From assembly GCF_003946865.1 (NCBI RefSeq), contig NZ_QXTH01000003.1:1-64000 (forward strand): a DNA stretch of 64,000 nt, given 5' to 3'. The position numbers were made by a program, and so were the translations under genes. Position 1 is the stretch's first letter. Every line of letters starts with the position of its first letter. Below the pieces are notes generated by a model. The model ran no database searches. It worked only from the letters and a program-made list of their open reading frames with translations, and was not told the origin of the DNA. This document shows, piece after piece, positions 18,617-27,453 of this stretch. This stretch comes from Antribacter gilvus (lineage in GTDB: Bacteria > Actinomycetota > Actinomycetes > Actinomycetales > Cellulomonadaceae).

Positions 18617-19177
18617 ATGTCCGAACATGTCGCGAGCAGCCCGGAGAACATCCGCGCACTCACCCATCCCACGCGGCTCAAGCTGCTGAACCTCTTCGGC
18701 CCGGAGCGGGAGCTGACGGCGACCGAGTGCGCCGAGCGCATCGGGGAGTCCGTGGCGAGCTGCTCGTTCCACCTCCGCCAGCTGGAGAAGTACGGGTTCG
18801 TGGAGCGGGCCGAGCCGCGCGGCAAGGAGCGCCCGTGGCGCTCGGCGGGCGGCTTCAGCGTGCGCCCCGACTTTGCCGTCCCGGAGTCCGTGGACGCGGC
18901 CAAGGCGTTCGCCACCGTGTACCTCGCCGAGCAGTTCTCGCGGATCCAGCGCTGGGTCGCGGCGGTGGACGCGGTCGACGCGGACGACGTCCTCGCGACG
19001 ACCCAGACCAGCCAGGCGTTCTGGGCCACCCGCGAGGAGCTGGACGAGGTGTCGCGCGACCTGGAGCGGTTGTCCGAGCGGTTCGCCGGGCGGAGCGACC
19101 CTGCTCTGCGGCCTGAGGGCGCGCTGCGCGCACAGTTCTTCGGCGCCACCTACTTCGAGCTCGAGGAGCAGGCATGA
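18617..19177 (+). CDS. ArsR-like winged-helix transcriptional regulator
   Basis: This encodes 186 aa. The helix-turn-helix is ALTHPTRLKLLNLFGPERE to ATECAERIGESVASCSFHLRQLEKYGFVE, the usual ArsR/HTH_20 N-terminal layout, followed by RGKERPWRS and a helical C-terminal half with no metal-binding CxC motif. That argues against metal sensing and for a ligand- or drug-responsive type. It shares a 4-base ATGA overlap with the MFS gene, forming a classic repressor/efflux pair. A strong operator sits on its own promoter. Confidence 0.85.
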   Translation: MSEHVASSPENIRALTHPTRLKLLNLFGPERELTATECAERIGESVASCSFHLRQLEKYGFVERAEPRGKERPWRSAGGFSVRPDFAVPESVDAAKAFATVYLAEQFSRIQRWVAAVDAVDADDVLATTQTSQAFWATREELDEVSRDLERLSERFAGRSDPALRPEGALRAQFFGATYFELEEQA

Positions 19178-20412
19178 GCACCGGCCCGGCGCCGGACGCC
19201 GCGGTCGCGGCCACCGGAGCCGCCGTCGACCCGAAGGCTGCCCTGCGGACCCCGGTCTTCCGGACCGTCACCGTCGGCTGGGCGCTGTCCAACTTCGCCG
19301 ACTCGGTGCTGACGCTGATCCTCGCGGTCTGGGTCACCGACCTGACGGGCAACGTCGCCCTGGGCGGCGCCACGTTCGCCCTGCTCGGCATCCCCGCGCT
19401 CGCCTCGCCGTTCCTCGGCCAGCTCGCCGACCGGTTCTCCCGCCGCCGGCTCATCTCCCTCGCCTACGCCGGTGGCGCGGCCTGCCTGGTGCCCCTGCTG
19501 TGGGTGCACGACGCAAGCCAGGTCTGGGTCGTCTACGTGGTGACGGTCCTGTACTCGTCGGTCGCCTACGTGACCGGGGCCTGCCAGTCCGGCCTGCTGC
19601 GCGACCTGATGCCCGACGTCGCCCTGGGCCATGCCAACGGGCGGCTCTCGATGATCGACCAGACCTTCCGGATCGCCATGCCGTTCGCCGGGGCGGGCGT
19701 CTACGCGGTCGCAGGCCCGGTCCCGCTCGTCGTGACCACCATGGCGGCGTTCGGCGGCGCGGCCGTCATCTTCGCGCTCGTGCGCCTGACGGAGTCAGCG
19801 CACGAGCCCGCCCCGGAGGCCGAGACGTACCTCGCCCGGCTCACGGCCGGGTTCCGGCACCTGTTCGGCACGCAGCCCCTCGCCGGCCTCACGGTGGCGA
19901 CGCTCGGGGCCATGGCGGCGAGCGGGCTGATCAACAGTGTCGCCTTCGCCCTCCTGGACGGAGTCGGCGTCCCCGCCGCGTGGCTCGGCCCCGTCACCGT
20001 GGTGCAAGGGCTCGCGGGCTTTGTCGCGGGGCTGCTCACGCCCCGCCTGATGGACCGGTTCGGCCGGGTGCCGGTGCTCGCGGGCGGGCTCGTGGTGGCC
20101 GGGCTCGGCATGGCGCTGATGATGCTCGAGGTGCTCGTGCTGACGGTCCTGGCCATGGCGCCGCTCGGGTTCGGCATCACGATGACCGTCATCGCCTATG
20201 TGACGGAACGCCAGATCAGCACGCCGGCCCGGTTGCAGGGCCGGGCGGCGGCGGCGAGCCACCTGCTCAACAACTTCCCCGCGGTCATCTTCACGCTCCT
20301 CGGGGCGGCACTGCTCGCCGTGGTCGACTACCGGGTCCTCCTCGCGGTGAACGCCGTGGCGCTCATCGCGTGCGGCGTCTTCGCGGCCCGCCTGACCCGC
20401 CGCCCCGGGTGA
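19174..20412 (+). CDS. MFS transporter, probable drug efflux
   Basis: This encodes 412 aa with about 12 hydrophobic segments. Helix 1 begins TVGWALSNFADSVLTLILAVW. The conserved loop 2-3 motif is GQLADRFSRRRLI (the G-x3-D-x2-GRR type). The pattern is that of macrolide- or EntS-type exporters. It is translationally coupled to the ArsR regulator, which should control it. The substrate is unknown. The C-terminus ends soon after helix 12. Confidence 0.85.
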   Translation: MSTGPAPDAAVAATGAAVDPKAALRTPVFRTVTVGWALSNFADSVLTLILAVWVTDLTGNVALGGATFALLGIPALASPFLGQLADRFSRRRLISLAYAGGAACLVPLLWVHDASQVWVVYVVTVLYSSVAYVTGACQSGLLRDLMPDVALGHANGRLSMIDQTFRIAMPFAGAGVYAVAGPVPLVVTTMAAFGGAAVIFALVRLTESAHEPAPEAETYLARLTAGFRHLFGTQPLAGLTVATLGAMAASGLINSVAFALLDGVGVPAAWLGPVTVVQGLAGFVAGLLTPRLMDRFGRVPVLAGGLVVAGLGMALMMLEVLVLTVLAMAPLGFGITMTVIAYVTERQISTPARLQGRAAAASHLLNNFPAVIFTLLGAALLAVVDYRVLLAVNAVALIACGVFAARLTRRPG

Positions 20413-20425
20413 GGCGGCGGGGCGG

Positions 20426-21346
20426 TCAGGCCTCGCCCGGCAGGGCCTTGCGGATCACGAGCCGGGTCCAGCCGCCCACGAAGACGCGGTCGCCGTCCGC
20501 CACCTCGCGGCGCTGGCCCGGCGTGATCGGGTCCTCGGGCAGCGGCTCGCCCGCCGCCGCGACGTAGGTCCCGTTCGCCGACTGGAGGTCCTCCACCCAC
20601 CAGCGCTGCCCGTCCGACGAGAGCTGGCAGTGCCGCCGGGACACGCCCGCGTCGGTGCCGCAGTCGATGTCCGGGTGGATGCCCCGGCTCTTCGACGGCC
20701 GGCCCACGAGCAGGCTGCGCTGCCGCAGCGTCACCAGGCCGGGCAGGCCGGGGGACGGCATCGGGTCCTCGGGCTTCTCGTGCGCGTACCAGTCGGGGTC
20801 CACCCAGACCTCCGCCACCCAGGTGTCGGGGCCGGGCACTGCGGGCGCCGACAGTCCCGGGCCGTCAGGGGCCGACGCCGCCGGCTCGCCCCCCGCGGCC
20901 GGCCCGCCCCCCTGGCCGGAGCCCGGCAGGGGCGGCGGGCTGACGACCGCCTGACCGCTCTCCGGGGCCACCTGGGCCGGGTCGGCGGGGGCGCCGGGCG
21001 CGTGCACCGGACCGGAGGCGGCACCGGACCCGGCGCCGGGACGGCCGAGGTCTCCCAGGTCCAGGGCGGACGGCGGGGGCGTGGGCACGGCCGGCGTGCC
21101 GGTGGTGAAGTCGTACCCGCAGTTCTCGCAGAACAGCGACCCGGAGGGGGACAGCTCGTCGCACTGCGGGCACGTCACGGGGCTGCTGCCGCCCGAGGAG
21201 GACGACGCCGGCGTCGGCCCCCCGGCCGGGGCGGCCGCGGGCGCTGACGGGGTCGCCGACGCCGCAGCCGCGGCGATCGGTGCGCCGCAGACGTCGCAGT
21301 AGTCCGTGGAGGTGCTGGTGTGCCCCTCGGGGCAGACGACGCTCAT
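20426..21346 (-). CDS. FHA-domain protein with two N-terminal zinc ribbons
   Basis: This encodes 306 aa. Ribbon 1 is C5-x3-H9 with DYCDVCG (C17, C20). Ribbon 2 is TCPQCDELSPSGSLFCENCG. A Pro/Gly/Ala-rich linker of about 110 aa follows, then a C-terminal FHA domain. Its phospho-Thr-binding residues are visible: LLVGRPS (Arg), GVSRRHCQL (Ser, Arg, His) and SANGTYV (Asn). FHA domains read phosphothreonine. As the last gene of the PknG-type operon it is a likely reader or substrate of that kinase, in the role GarA/OdhI plays in other actinobacteria. It lacks a clear GarA-like N-terminal ETT motif. It overlaps the vWA gene by 4 bases. Confidence 0.85.
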   Translation of the reverse strand: MSVVCPEGHTSTSTDYCDVCGAPIAAAAASATPSAPAAAPAGGPTPASSSSGGSSPVTCPQCDELSPSGSLFCENCGYDFTTGTPAVPTPPPSALDLGDLGRPGAGSGAASGPVHAPGAPADPAQVAPESGQAVVSPPPLPGSGQGGGPAAGGEPAASAPDGPGLSAPAVPGPDTWVAEVWVDPDWYAHEKPEDPMPSPGLPGLVTLRQRSLLVGRPSKSRGIHPDIDCGTDAGVSRRHCQLSSDGQRWWVEDLQSANGTYVAAAGEPLPEDPITPGQRREVADGDRVFVGGWTRLVIRKALPGEA

Positions 21347-22632
21347 GACTTCCGGACCCGCGTGGTCTTGGTCGACGCGGTGTCGAGGGCCATCTCGTCG
21401 AGCTTGGCGGTATTGCGCTTCAGCCGGACGGTGCCCTGCTCCTCGTTCTCGACCTCCACGATCTTGCGCAGTCGCGAGGTGGCCTCGTCGTTGCCCGTCT
21501 CCGCGGCGAGCTGCACGGCGCGGCCGAGCTTGACCGTGGCCGTGGCCTCGTCGCCCGCGGCCTTCGCGGCGAGACCCTCCTGGATGACCGACGCCAGCTC
21601 CGCCTGCCCGGTGTAGTGCGCCACCTCGGGGCTGATGCGCGTGGTGAGCGCGTCGTCGTCGGACCACTTGGCCTTCACCAGGCCGGACGAGACCACCTCG
21701 CCGCCGACCGCGAGCTGGACACGGGCGGCGAGCTGCTCCGAGCCCACCGGACGGGACGCGACGCGGACGGCCACGTGGTAGTCGCGCGACTCGTCGCCCC
21801 ACGCGCCCGTGGGGTAGGCGCCGGTGAGCGCGTTGAGCTCGCTGCGCCGCGCCGTGAGGTCTTCCACGGTGGGCGCGACCTGGCGCACGAACAGGACCTG
21901 CGCACCCTGGGGCGCCCAGACGCGGAGCTCGGCCGCCGCGACGCCGCGCGACATCGCCTTCTGGACCAGGGCGGCGAAGTCGTCGGCGATGTCCTCGGGC
22001 TGCGCGATGAGGTCCACGGTGCCGAGCAGGGCGGTGGAGATCTTCCGTAGCTCCTCCACGACCCAGCGGTCGCCGACGCCGCGGGCGTCGCACTGGAAGT
22101 GGCCCGTGACCTGCTGGATCACCCGGTCCAGGTTCACCGACGCCTCGGACTCGTTCTTGCCGTCCGTGAGCAGGATCGCGTGCTTCTGCGCTGCGGGGAC
22201 CGTGCTGAACAGCTCGTCGGCCATGCGCAGCCACGTCGAGATGGCCGTGCCGCCGCCGGGCGCCATGCGGGCGATCGCGCGCTTGGCCTCCTCACGGGCG
22301 CCCGGCTCCATGGCCACCATCGAGACGCGTGCGTTGGGGTACGGGAAGATCCGCTCCGCGACGTGCGAGCCGCCGACCACCGCGAACCAGGTGCCGTCGG
22401 CGATCTGGTCCACGGCCACCGCGGCCGCGTGCTTGGCGGACTCCATGTTCCGGCCCTGCATCGAGCCCGACGTGTCGACGATGATGATCTCGGCCGTCGA
22501 GCCGTCGCTCGTGGAGCCGACGCCCCCGGCGGTCCCCGCGCCCGAGCAGGTGACGGTCACGATCGCGTGCACGTCCGTGGCGCCGTCGGACAGGAACTCG
22601 TTCTGGAAGACCTCGGCGGTGAAATCGGCCAC
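21343..22632 (-). CDS. von Willebrand factor A domain protein (TerY-like)
   Basis: This encodes 429 aa. The vWA domain at about 35-220 has an intact metal-ion-dependent adhesion site: IIIVDTSGSMQG (DxSxS), plus AILLTDGKNES with the third-site Asp. A beta-rich middle follows, then a C-terminal helical region (VKLGRAVQLAAETGNDEATS). No signal or membrane segment is seen, so it is cytoplasmic. It lies downstream of a PP2C phosphatase and a kinase; a vWA/PP2C/kinase set is the layout of the TerY-P triad proposed for Ter stress systems. It probably scaffolds metal-dependent complexes. A 50-base gap separates it from the PP2C gene, the widest gap in this half of the operon. Confidence 0.87.
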   Translation of the reverse strand: MADFTAEVFQNEFLSDGATDVHAIVTVTCSGAGTAGGVGSTSDGSTAEIIIVDTSGSMQGRNMESAKHAAAVAVDQIADGTWFAVVGGSHVAERIFPYPNARVSMVAMEPGAREEAKRAIARMAPGGGTAISTWLRMADELFSTVPAAQKHAILLTDGKNESEASVNLDRVIQQVTGHFQCDARGVGDRWVVEELRKISTALLGTVDLIAQPEDIADDFAALVQKAMSRGVAAAELRVWAPQGAQVLFVRQVAPTVEDLTARRSELNALTGAYPTGAWGDESRDYHVAVRVASRPVGSEQLAARVQLAVGGEVVSSGLVKAKWSDDDALTTRISPEVAHYTGQAELASVIQEGLAAKAAGDEATATVKLGRAVQLAAETGNDEATSRLRKIVEVENEEQGTVRLKRNTAKLDEMALDTASTKTTRVRKS

Positions 22633-22682
22633 TGTGGGCTCCTTCGGGTTCAGGTGACTTGAAGGCTATCGAAGTCGGACGG

Positions 22683-23987
22683 TCAGGGGGCGGCGGGAGC
22701 GGGCTGTGCGGCGGAGCCGCGGTCGCGCCCGGTGGGCACGAGCCGCGCGAGCGCGGCGGTGATGTTGTCGCGGCCACCCTGCTCGTTGGCCCAGCGCACG
22801 AGCGCGCCCGACATGGCGAGCGGCTCGCCCGCGTGCTCCTCCTGGACCCGGTGCACCAGGTCCAGCACGTCGCCGGCGGGCGAGCAGTAGTTCCACAGGC
22901 CGTCGGAGCAGACGAGGAGCCAGCCCGGCCCCCGGGCCACGGTCGCGGCGCAGTGCGCGTCGGCGTCCGGTGCGTCCGGCCCGAGCCAGCGCGTGATGGC
23001 GTGCGCCTGCGGCGCGTTCTCGGCCTGCTCGCGGGGGATGCCCGCGGCGATCATCTCCTGCGCCCACGAGTCGTCGACGCTCAGCTGCTCCGCCTCGCCG
23101 GAGTCGGGCAGCCAGTAGACGCGCGAGTCGCCGATCCAGCCCGCCACTACGAGGTCGCCGTCCACGACGGCTGTGGCGAACGTGCACGACGGCGGCTCGC
23201 GGACCGGGTCCTCGGGGGAGCGGCCCGCCGCGATCGAGGCCGCGGCCTCCACGACGGCTGCGCTCGCCGCGCGGGACGACGCCACGAGCGCGTCGGTCCA
23301 GCCCGCGATGCGGGCCGACGTGCCGCCCGTCACCGGCGCGCCCGACGCCGGGGTGCCCCCCGGGCCGTACGTCGCCAGCACGTCGCGGGCTGCCCGCGAC
23401 GCGGCCAGCGACGCGACGTCGGAGTCCGGGGCGCTCGACACGCCGTCGCACACCACGAGCGCCGCGAAGCGGTCCGGGCTCGTCCCGGGCGCGGGCCCGG
23501 TGGCGAGCGCCATCGCGTCCTCGTTGCGGGCGTGCCGGATGCCCCGGTCGCACACGCCGGCCACCCAGGACGCGGGGTGCTCCTCGAAGTGGTCGCGCTC
23601 GGACTGCGCGGGCGTGCCGCAGGCCTCGCAGTAGCCGTCGGCCGCGACGCGCCCCCCGCAGGCGGCGCACGGCCGGGCCGCGGGGACCACCCCGGAGTCG
23701 GGGTCGGGGTCCAGCACGGTGGCCGACGGCGGCGGCGCGGCCTCCTGCACCTCGCCCGGGCGGGCCGTCAGGCCCGGGTGCGGGGGCCCGCCGGGAGCGG
23801 GGGCGCCGTCGGCGGTGACGCCGCTGCCGTTGCCTGCGTCGGGTGCCGGGGGCGTGAGGCTCGTGCCGCAGCCCTCGCAGAACCGCGCTCCCGGTGCTGC
23901 GACCTCGCCGCACTCGGGACACGTGACGACCGCGGCCGTGTCGGTACTCATCTCGCTGCCTGTCTCCTTGCTGGTGGGATCGCTCAT
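22683..23987 (-). CDS. PP2C-family Ser/Thr phosphatase with zinc ribbons
   Basis: This encodes 434 aa. ATG 23987 overlaps the kinase stop by 4 bases; an internal ATG at 23951 is an alternative start. Ribbon 1 is CPECGEVAAPGARFCEGCG; ribbon 2 is CAACGGRVAADGYCEACG. The PP2C core follows with CDRGIRHARNEDA (metal Asp and RxxNED), VVCDGVSS, GWIGDSRVYWL, LVCSDGLWNY and RDNITAALARL. All metal-binding Asp residues are present, so it should be active. No transmembrane helix is seen. It is the expected antagonist of the adjacent PknG-like kinase. Confidence 0.9.
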   Translation of the reverse strand: MSDPTSKETGSEMSTDTAAVVTCPECGEVAAPGARFCEGCGTSLTPPAPDAGNGSGVTADGAPAPGGPPHPGLTARPGEVQEAAPPPSATVLDPDPDSGVVPAARPCAACGGRVAADGYCEACGTPAQSERDHFEEHPASWVAGVCDRGIRHARNEDAMALATGPAPGTSPDRFAALVVCDGVSSAPDSDVASLAASRAARDVLATYGPGGTPASGAPVTGGTSARIAGWTDALVASSRAASAAVVEAAASIAAGRSPEDPVREPPSCTFATAVVDGDLVVAGWIGDSRVYWLPDSGEAEQLSVDDSWAQEMIAAGIPREQAENAPQAHAITRWLGPDAPDADAHCAATVARGPGWLLVCSDGLWNYCSPAGDVLDLVHRVQEEHAGEPLAMSGALVRWANEQGGRDNITAALARLVPTGRDRGSAAQPAPAAP

Positions 23988-26293
23988 CGCAGGGTCCAGC
24001 GCCGGACGGCGTTGGCCCGGTCGACGAGCGTCACGCGCTCCGCCCGGTCCTCGCTGAGGTGCGCCAGGTGGCGCAGGGCCTGCTCCAGGCCGTCACGCAG
24101 GGTGGGCTCGGTGGCCTCCGCCCCGCCGACGCGCAGCCCTGGCTGAGCGCCCTCGCGGATCACCAGGTCGAGCGCGGAGGTGAGGGCGTCGACGGTGACG
24201 AGCGTGCGCTGACGGTCGGGCACGGGCGCGCCGTCGAGGCCCGAGACGCCGTCGGCCAGCGCGGGGAGCCCGCCGTCGGAGCCGACGAGCAGCCGCGCCC
24301 GCTGGAGCCGCGCGTCGCCGTAGGAGCTCCGCGTGGGACCCACGAGGTCGAGGGCGCGCAGCGCGCCGTCGCGGTCGCCCGCGGCGGAGCGGATCCGCGC
24401 GAGACCGAACGCGGCCGGCCCGATGTAGTTGGCGTCCGAGCGGGCGCACACCATGTAGAGCTGCTCGGCGATGCCGGGCTCGCCCGAGAGCTCGCAGGCC
24501 GTGGCCAGCGCCAGCTTGGGCGCGAGCTCGCCGGGGACCTGCCCGTAGACGGCGTTGAAGGAGGCTCGCGCCCCCGTCGGGTCGCCCGTGGCCATGAGGT
24601 TCAGGCCCTGCATCCAGGCCGCCCGCCACTCCCACGGGTCCTCCTCGAGGACCGCAGCCACCACCTCGGCCACCTGGTCCGTCCGGCCGGCCTCGATCGC
24701 GGCGCGTGCCGTGGCGAGCCGCACCTCGACGGTCTGCTCCGGGGCCCGCTCCAGGGCGGCGATCCGCGCCTCCGGGTCGGCCACGTTGACGCCGACGAGC
24801 CAGCTCGACATCGGGTCGCCCGGGTCCACCTTGAGGGTGGGGAGCTGGTCCCAGGAGAGCGGGTGGTCCGCCTCGTCGGTGAGCGGGGCGTCGAACAGCA
24901 CGGACGTGGCGGACGCGGTGGCGGCGTGGCCGGCCCCCTTGTCGGTGGCCACGACCTCGCGCAGGACGCCGAGCAGCTGGCCGCGGGCCTCGTCCACCGT
25001 GGCGAACCGGTCGGCCGGCTCGGGGGCGCACGCCTTGGCGAGCCAGCGGTAGAACGAGTCGTACTTCTGGAAGACGGGGGTCTCGGAGACGGGCGGGAGC
25101 GACGCCGCGTACACGGTGGTGTTCCCGCGGAAGTCCAGCACGAGGGACGCGAGCGTGCGCCCGAGCGTGAAGAGGTCGGACGCCACGGACGGGCCGAGCT
25201 CGGGCACCTCCGGCGCCTGGTAGCCCACCGTGCCGAAGATGGCCGACGTCATGTCGTCCGCGCGCCGCACGCCACCCAGGTCGATCAGCTTCACGCCGTC
25301 GCCCTGCGCGATGATGTTGTCCGGCTTGAAGTCGCAGTAGAGCAGGTCGTGGTCGTGGAGGTAGGAGAAGGCGGGCAGCACCTCCAGGAGGTACGCGATC
25401 GCCTGGTCCACCGGGAACGGGTCGTTCACGCCGTTGTTGGCCTCGCGACGCTCCCCGAGCATCTGCTTGAGGGAGCGCCCGCCCACGTACTCCATGACCG
25501 TGTAGCCCGCACCCTCGTGCAGGGCGAAGTTGTAGATCTCGACGATGAGCGGGTGCTCCACCTCGGCGAGGAACTGGCGCTCGGCCACCGCGGCCTCGTA
25601 CGCGTCCTTGTCGCCCGAGTTCAGCAGGCCCTTGAGCACCACCCAGCGGCCGTTCACGTTGCGGTCGCGCGCCAGGTAGATCCAGCCGAGGCCACCGTGG
25701 GCCAGGCAGCCCACCACCTCGTACTGCCCGCCCACCAGGTCGCCCGGGTGCAGCGTGGGCGTGAAGTCGTAGCGGGTGCCGCAGTGCCCGCAGAACCCCG
25801 CGGACCTTCCGGGGACGCCCTCGCGCGTGCGGCCCACCGGCTCGCCGCAGGAGGGGCAGTACCGCTTGTTCTCCGCCAGCTCGGGGACCGCCATGACGGC
25901 CTGCAGCGGGTCGGTCACCGGCGCCGGGGGCACCGTCGTGAGGCCCGCGCCGAGGCGGTGGCCGCGCAGCCGGGTGGAGCCCGTGCCGATGCGGCGCGTC
26001 GCGCGCGTGCCGCCCGCCGTGGTGCGGGCGGAGCCGATCGCCACGCTCGCCAGGCGCGCGGAGCTCGTCCGTCCCGTCGCGGCCTCGCCCATGGGAGCGA
26101 TCGCCGACGTGCCGAGGCCGGCGGTGCCCAGTCCTGAGGTGCCGAGCGCGGCGGTGCCGCTCACGGAGGTCGCTGAGCTGCCGGCGGCGGACGCCGCGCT
26201 CCCGCTGCCGCCCGCAGGCGACCCGCAGACGTTGCAGTAGCCGTCCTCGATAGTGCCGGTGCAGCCCGGCTCGACGCAGGTCTCGGTCGTCAT
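23984..26293 (-). CDS. PknG-like Ser/Thr protein kinase with zinc ribbons and TPR region
   Basis: This encodes 769 aa. The ATG at 26293 overlaps the upstream stop (ATGA), which decides the start. Order: mini zinc ribbon (C6, C11, C20, C23); a Ser/Thr/Gly/Ala-rich stretch (about 25-105) able to hold autophosphorylation sites; a rubredoxin-like ribbon (C146, C149, C168, C171); the kinase domain at about 187-450; and a helical TPR-type C-terminus. The ATP Lys is K221 (VVLKGLL). The catalytic loop is YCDFKPDN (D321, K323, N326), a non-RD form. DLG (338-340) replaces DFG, as in PknG. In mycobacteria PknG responds to Asp/Glu via GlnH/GlnX and phosphorylates the FHA protein GarA, controlling TCA flux. 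Here the same sensor genes lie upstream. Confidence 0.92.
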   Translation of the reverse strand: MTTETCVEPGCTGTIEDGYCNVCGSPAGGSGSAASAAGSSATSVSGTAALGTSGLGTAGLGTSAIAPMGEAATGRTSSARLASVAIGSARTTAGGTRATRRIGTGSTRLRGHRLGAGLTTVPPAPVTDPLQAVMAVPELAENKRYCPSCGEPVGRTREGVPGRSAGFCGHCGTRYDFTPTLHPGDLVGGQYEVVGCLAHGGLGWIYLARDRNVNGRWVVLKGLLNSGDKDAYEAAVAERQFLAEVEHPLIVEIYNFALHEGAGYTVMEYVGGRSLKQMLGERREANNGVNDPFPVDQAIAYLLEVLPAFSYLHDHDLLYCDFKPDNIIAQGDGVKLIDLGGVRRADDMTSAIFGTVGYQAPEVPELGPSVASDLFTLGRTLASLVLDFRGNTTVYAASLPPVSETPVFQKYDSFYRWLAKACAPEPADRFATVDEARGQLLGVLREVVATDKGAGHAATASATSVLFDAPLTDEADHPLSWDQLPTLKVDPGDPMSSWLVGVNVADPEARIAALERAPEQTVEVRLATARAAIEAGRTDQVAEVVAAVLEEDPWEWRAAWMQGLNLMATGDPTGARASFNAVYGQVPGELAPKLALATACELSGEPGIAEQLYMVCARSDANYIGPAAFGLARIRSAAGDRDGALRALDLVGPTRSSYGDARLQRARLLVGSDGGLPALADGVSGLDGAPVPDRQRTLVTVDALTSALDLVIREGAQPGLRVGGAEATEPTLRDGLEQALRHLAHLSEDRAERVTLVDRANAVRRWTLR

Positions 26294-27453
26294 CGGTGTC
26301 CTTCCGGGAGGTCGCGCACGAGGACCTCCAGCTGGTCGACGAAGTGGCGGGCGAGCGCCAGGTCGCACGGTGTGGTCTCGAGGGCGTCGCGGGCCTCGGC
26401 GGTCCCGGCGACCACCGTCGCGGAGGCTGCGCGGCCGTTGCGGCCGGCGCGGGTCAGGAGCCCTTTCACGCGGAACCGCAGCTCGGCCCGCTCGCGGAGG
26501 GGGCCGGTGTACGCCTCCTCGCAGGCGTCGAGCGCGCGCTCCACGGCGCCGAGGCGCTCCACGTAGGTGGCGAGCGCGTCCCGGTCGGACGGCACCTCGC
26601 CCAGGCGGTTGACGTCGGGCACGGCGAGGCGGGGCGGCGCGGCGATCTCGCGGCGGCAGCGCTCGGCGACCTCCGCGAGGACCGGCGCCCGTGCCGCGAG
26701 GGTCTCCCGCAGCGCGACGGCACGCTCCCGGTCCCGGACGAGCGACCGGCGTCGGGCACCGGCGACGATCAGGTCCCGTTCGGTGCGGGCGATCTCCGCC
26801 TCGAGCTCCGCGAGCGGACCGGCGACGTCGGCGCCGCGGGAGGCGTCCGCGCGCACCTTGCCGAGCCGTTCGCGCAGGCGCGCGACGCGGGCCACGTCGT
26901 CGCCGCGCGCCGCGTCCTCGGCGCGCGCGATGCCCGCCGCGACCGTGCGGAGGCGCGTGGCGAGGTCGGCCGCGTGCGGGTCGTAGGAGAGGCGGGTGGC
27001 GAGCTGGCCGGCCAGGGCGTCGCAGAGCCGGGCAGCCTCGACCAGCGAGAGCAGCGACGTGGCGGGGTCACCGCCGAGGCGGCCCCAGACGAGCTGCGAG
27101 ATGCGTTCCCGCTCCACGATGCTCGCGCGGCCCGAGTCCCAGACCCGGACCAGCTCGTCCGTGCGCGTGCGCACGGCCTGCCACAGGGTCAGGGCGAGGA
27201 CCACGTCGGCGGTGAAGGCCGACGGGTCCGCAGACCGCCGCGCGGCGGCGTCGAGCCGGTCCAGCTCCGCCCGGCGCGCGTCGAGCCACGCCTCGAGGTC
27301 GGTGAGGTAGGTGAGCAGCGCGCGGGGCTCGGCGGCGACGCCGAGACCCCCGGGCGCCTGGGGGGCGTGGACGGCCGACCCGGCGCCCGCGGGGGCGCCC
27401 GCGCCGGCGCCCACGGAAGCGCCCGGCGAACCTGCCGAGGCGCTCTGGGTCAC
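26290..27453 (-). CDS. coiled-coil protein of unknown function
   Basis: This encodes 387 aa. The GTG at 27453 overlaps the upstream stop in a GTGA arrangement. After a Gly/Ala-rich N-terminus the protein is nearly all helical and charged. Long Arg/Glu/Leu heptad-like stretches occur (TYLTDLEAWLDARRAELDRL; RVARLRERLGKVRADASRG; ELEAEIARTERDLIVAGARR). It has no membrane segment or catalytic motif. Coupled between the GlnH-like and PknG-like genes, it is likely a scaffold linking the membrane sensor to the kinase. The characterised mycobacterial operon has no such gene between glnH and pknG, so this may be a lineage-specific part. Confidence 0.75.
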   Translation of the reverse strand: MTQSASAGSPGASVGAGAGAPAGAGSAVHAPQAPGGLGVAAEPRALLTYLTDLEAWLDARRAELDRLDAAARRSADPSAFTADVVLALTLWQAVRTRTDELVRVWDSGRASIVERERISQLVWGRLGGDPATSLLSLVEAARLCDALAGQLATRLSYDPHAADLATRLRTVAAGIARAEDAARGDDVARVARLRERLGKVRADASRGADVAGPLAELEAEIARTERDLIVAGARRRSLVRDRERAVALRETLAARAPVLAEVAERCRREIAAPPRLAVPDVNRLGEVPSDRDALATYVERLGAVERALDACEEAYTGPLRERAELRFRVKGLLTRAGRNGRAASATVVAGTAEARDALETTPCDLALARHFVDQLEVLVRDLPEGHR

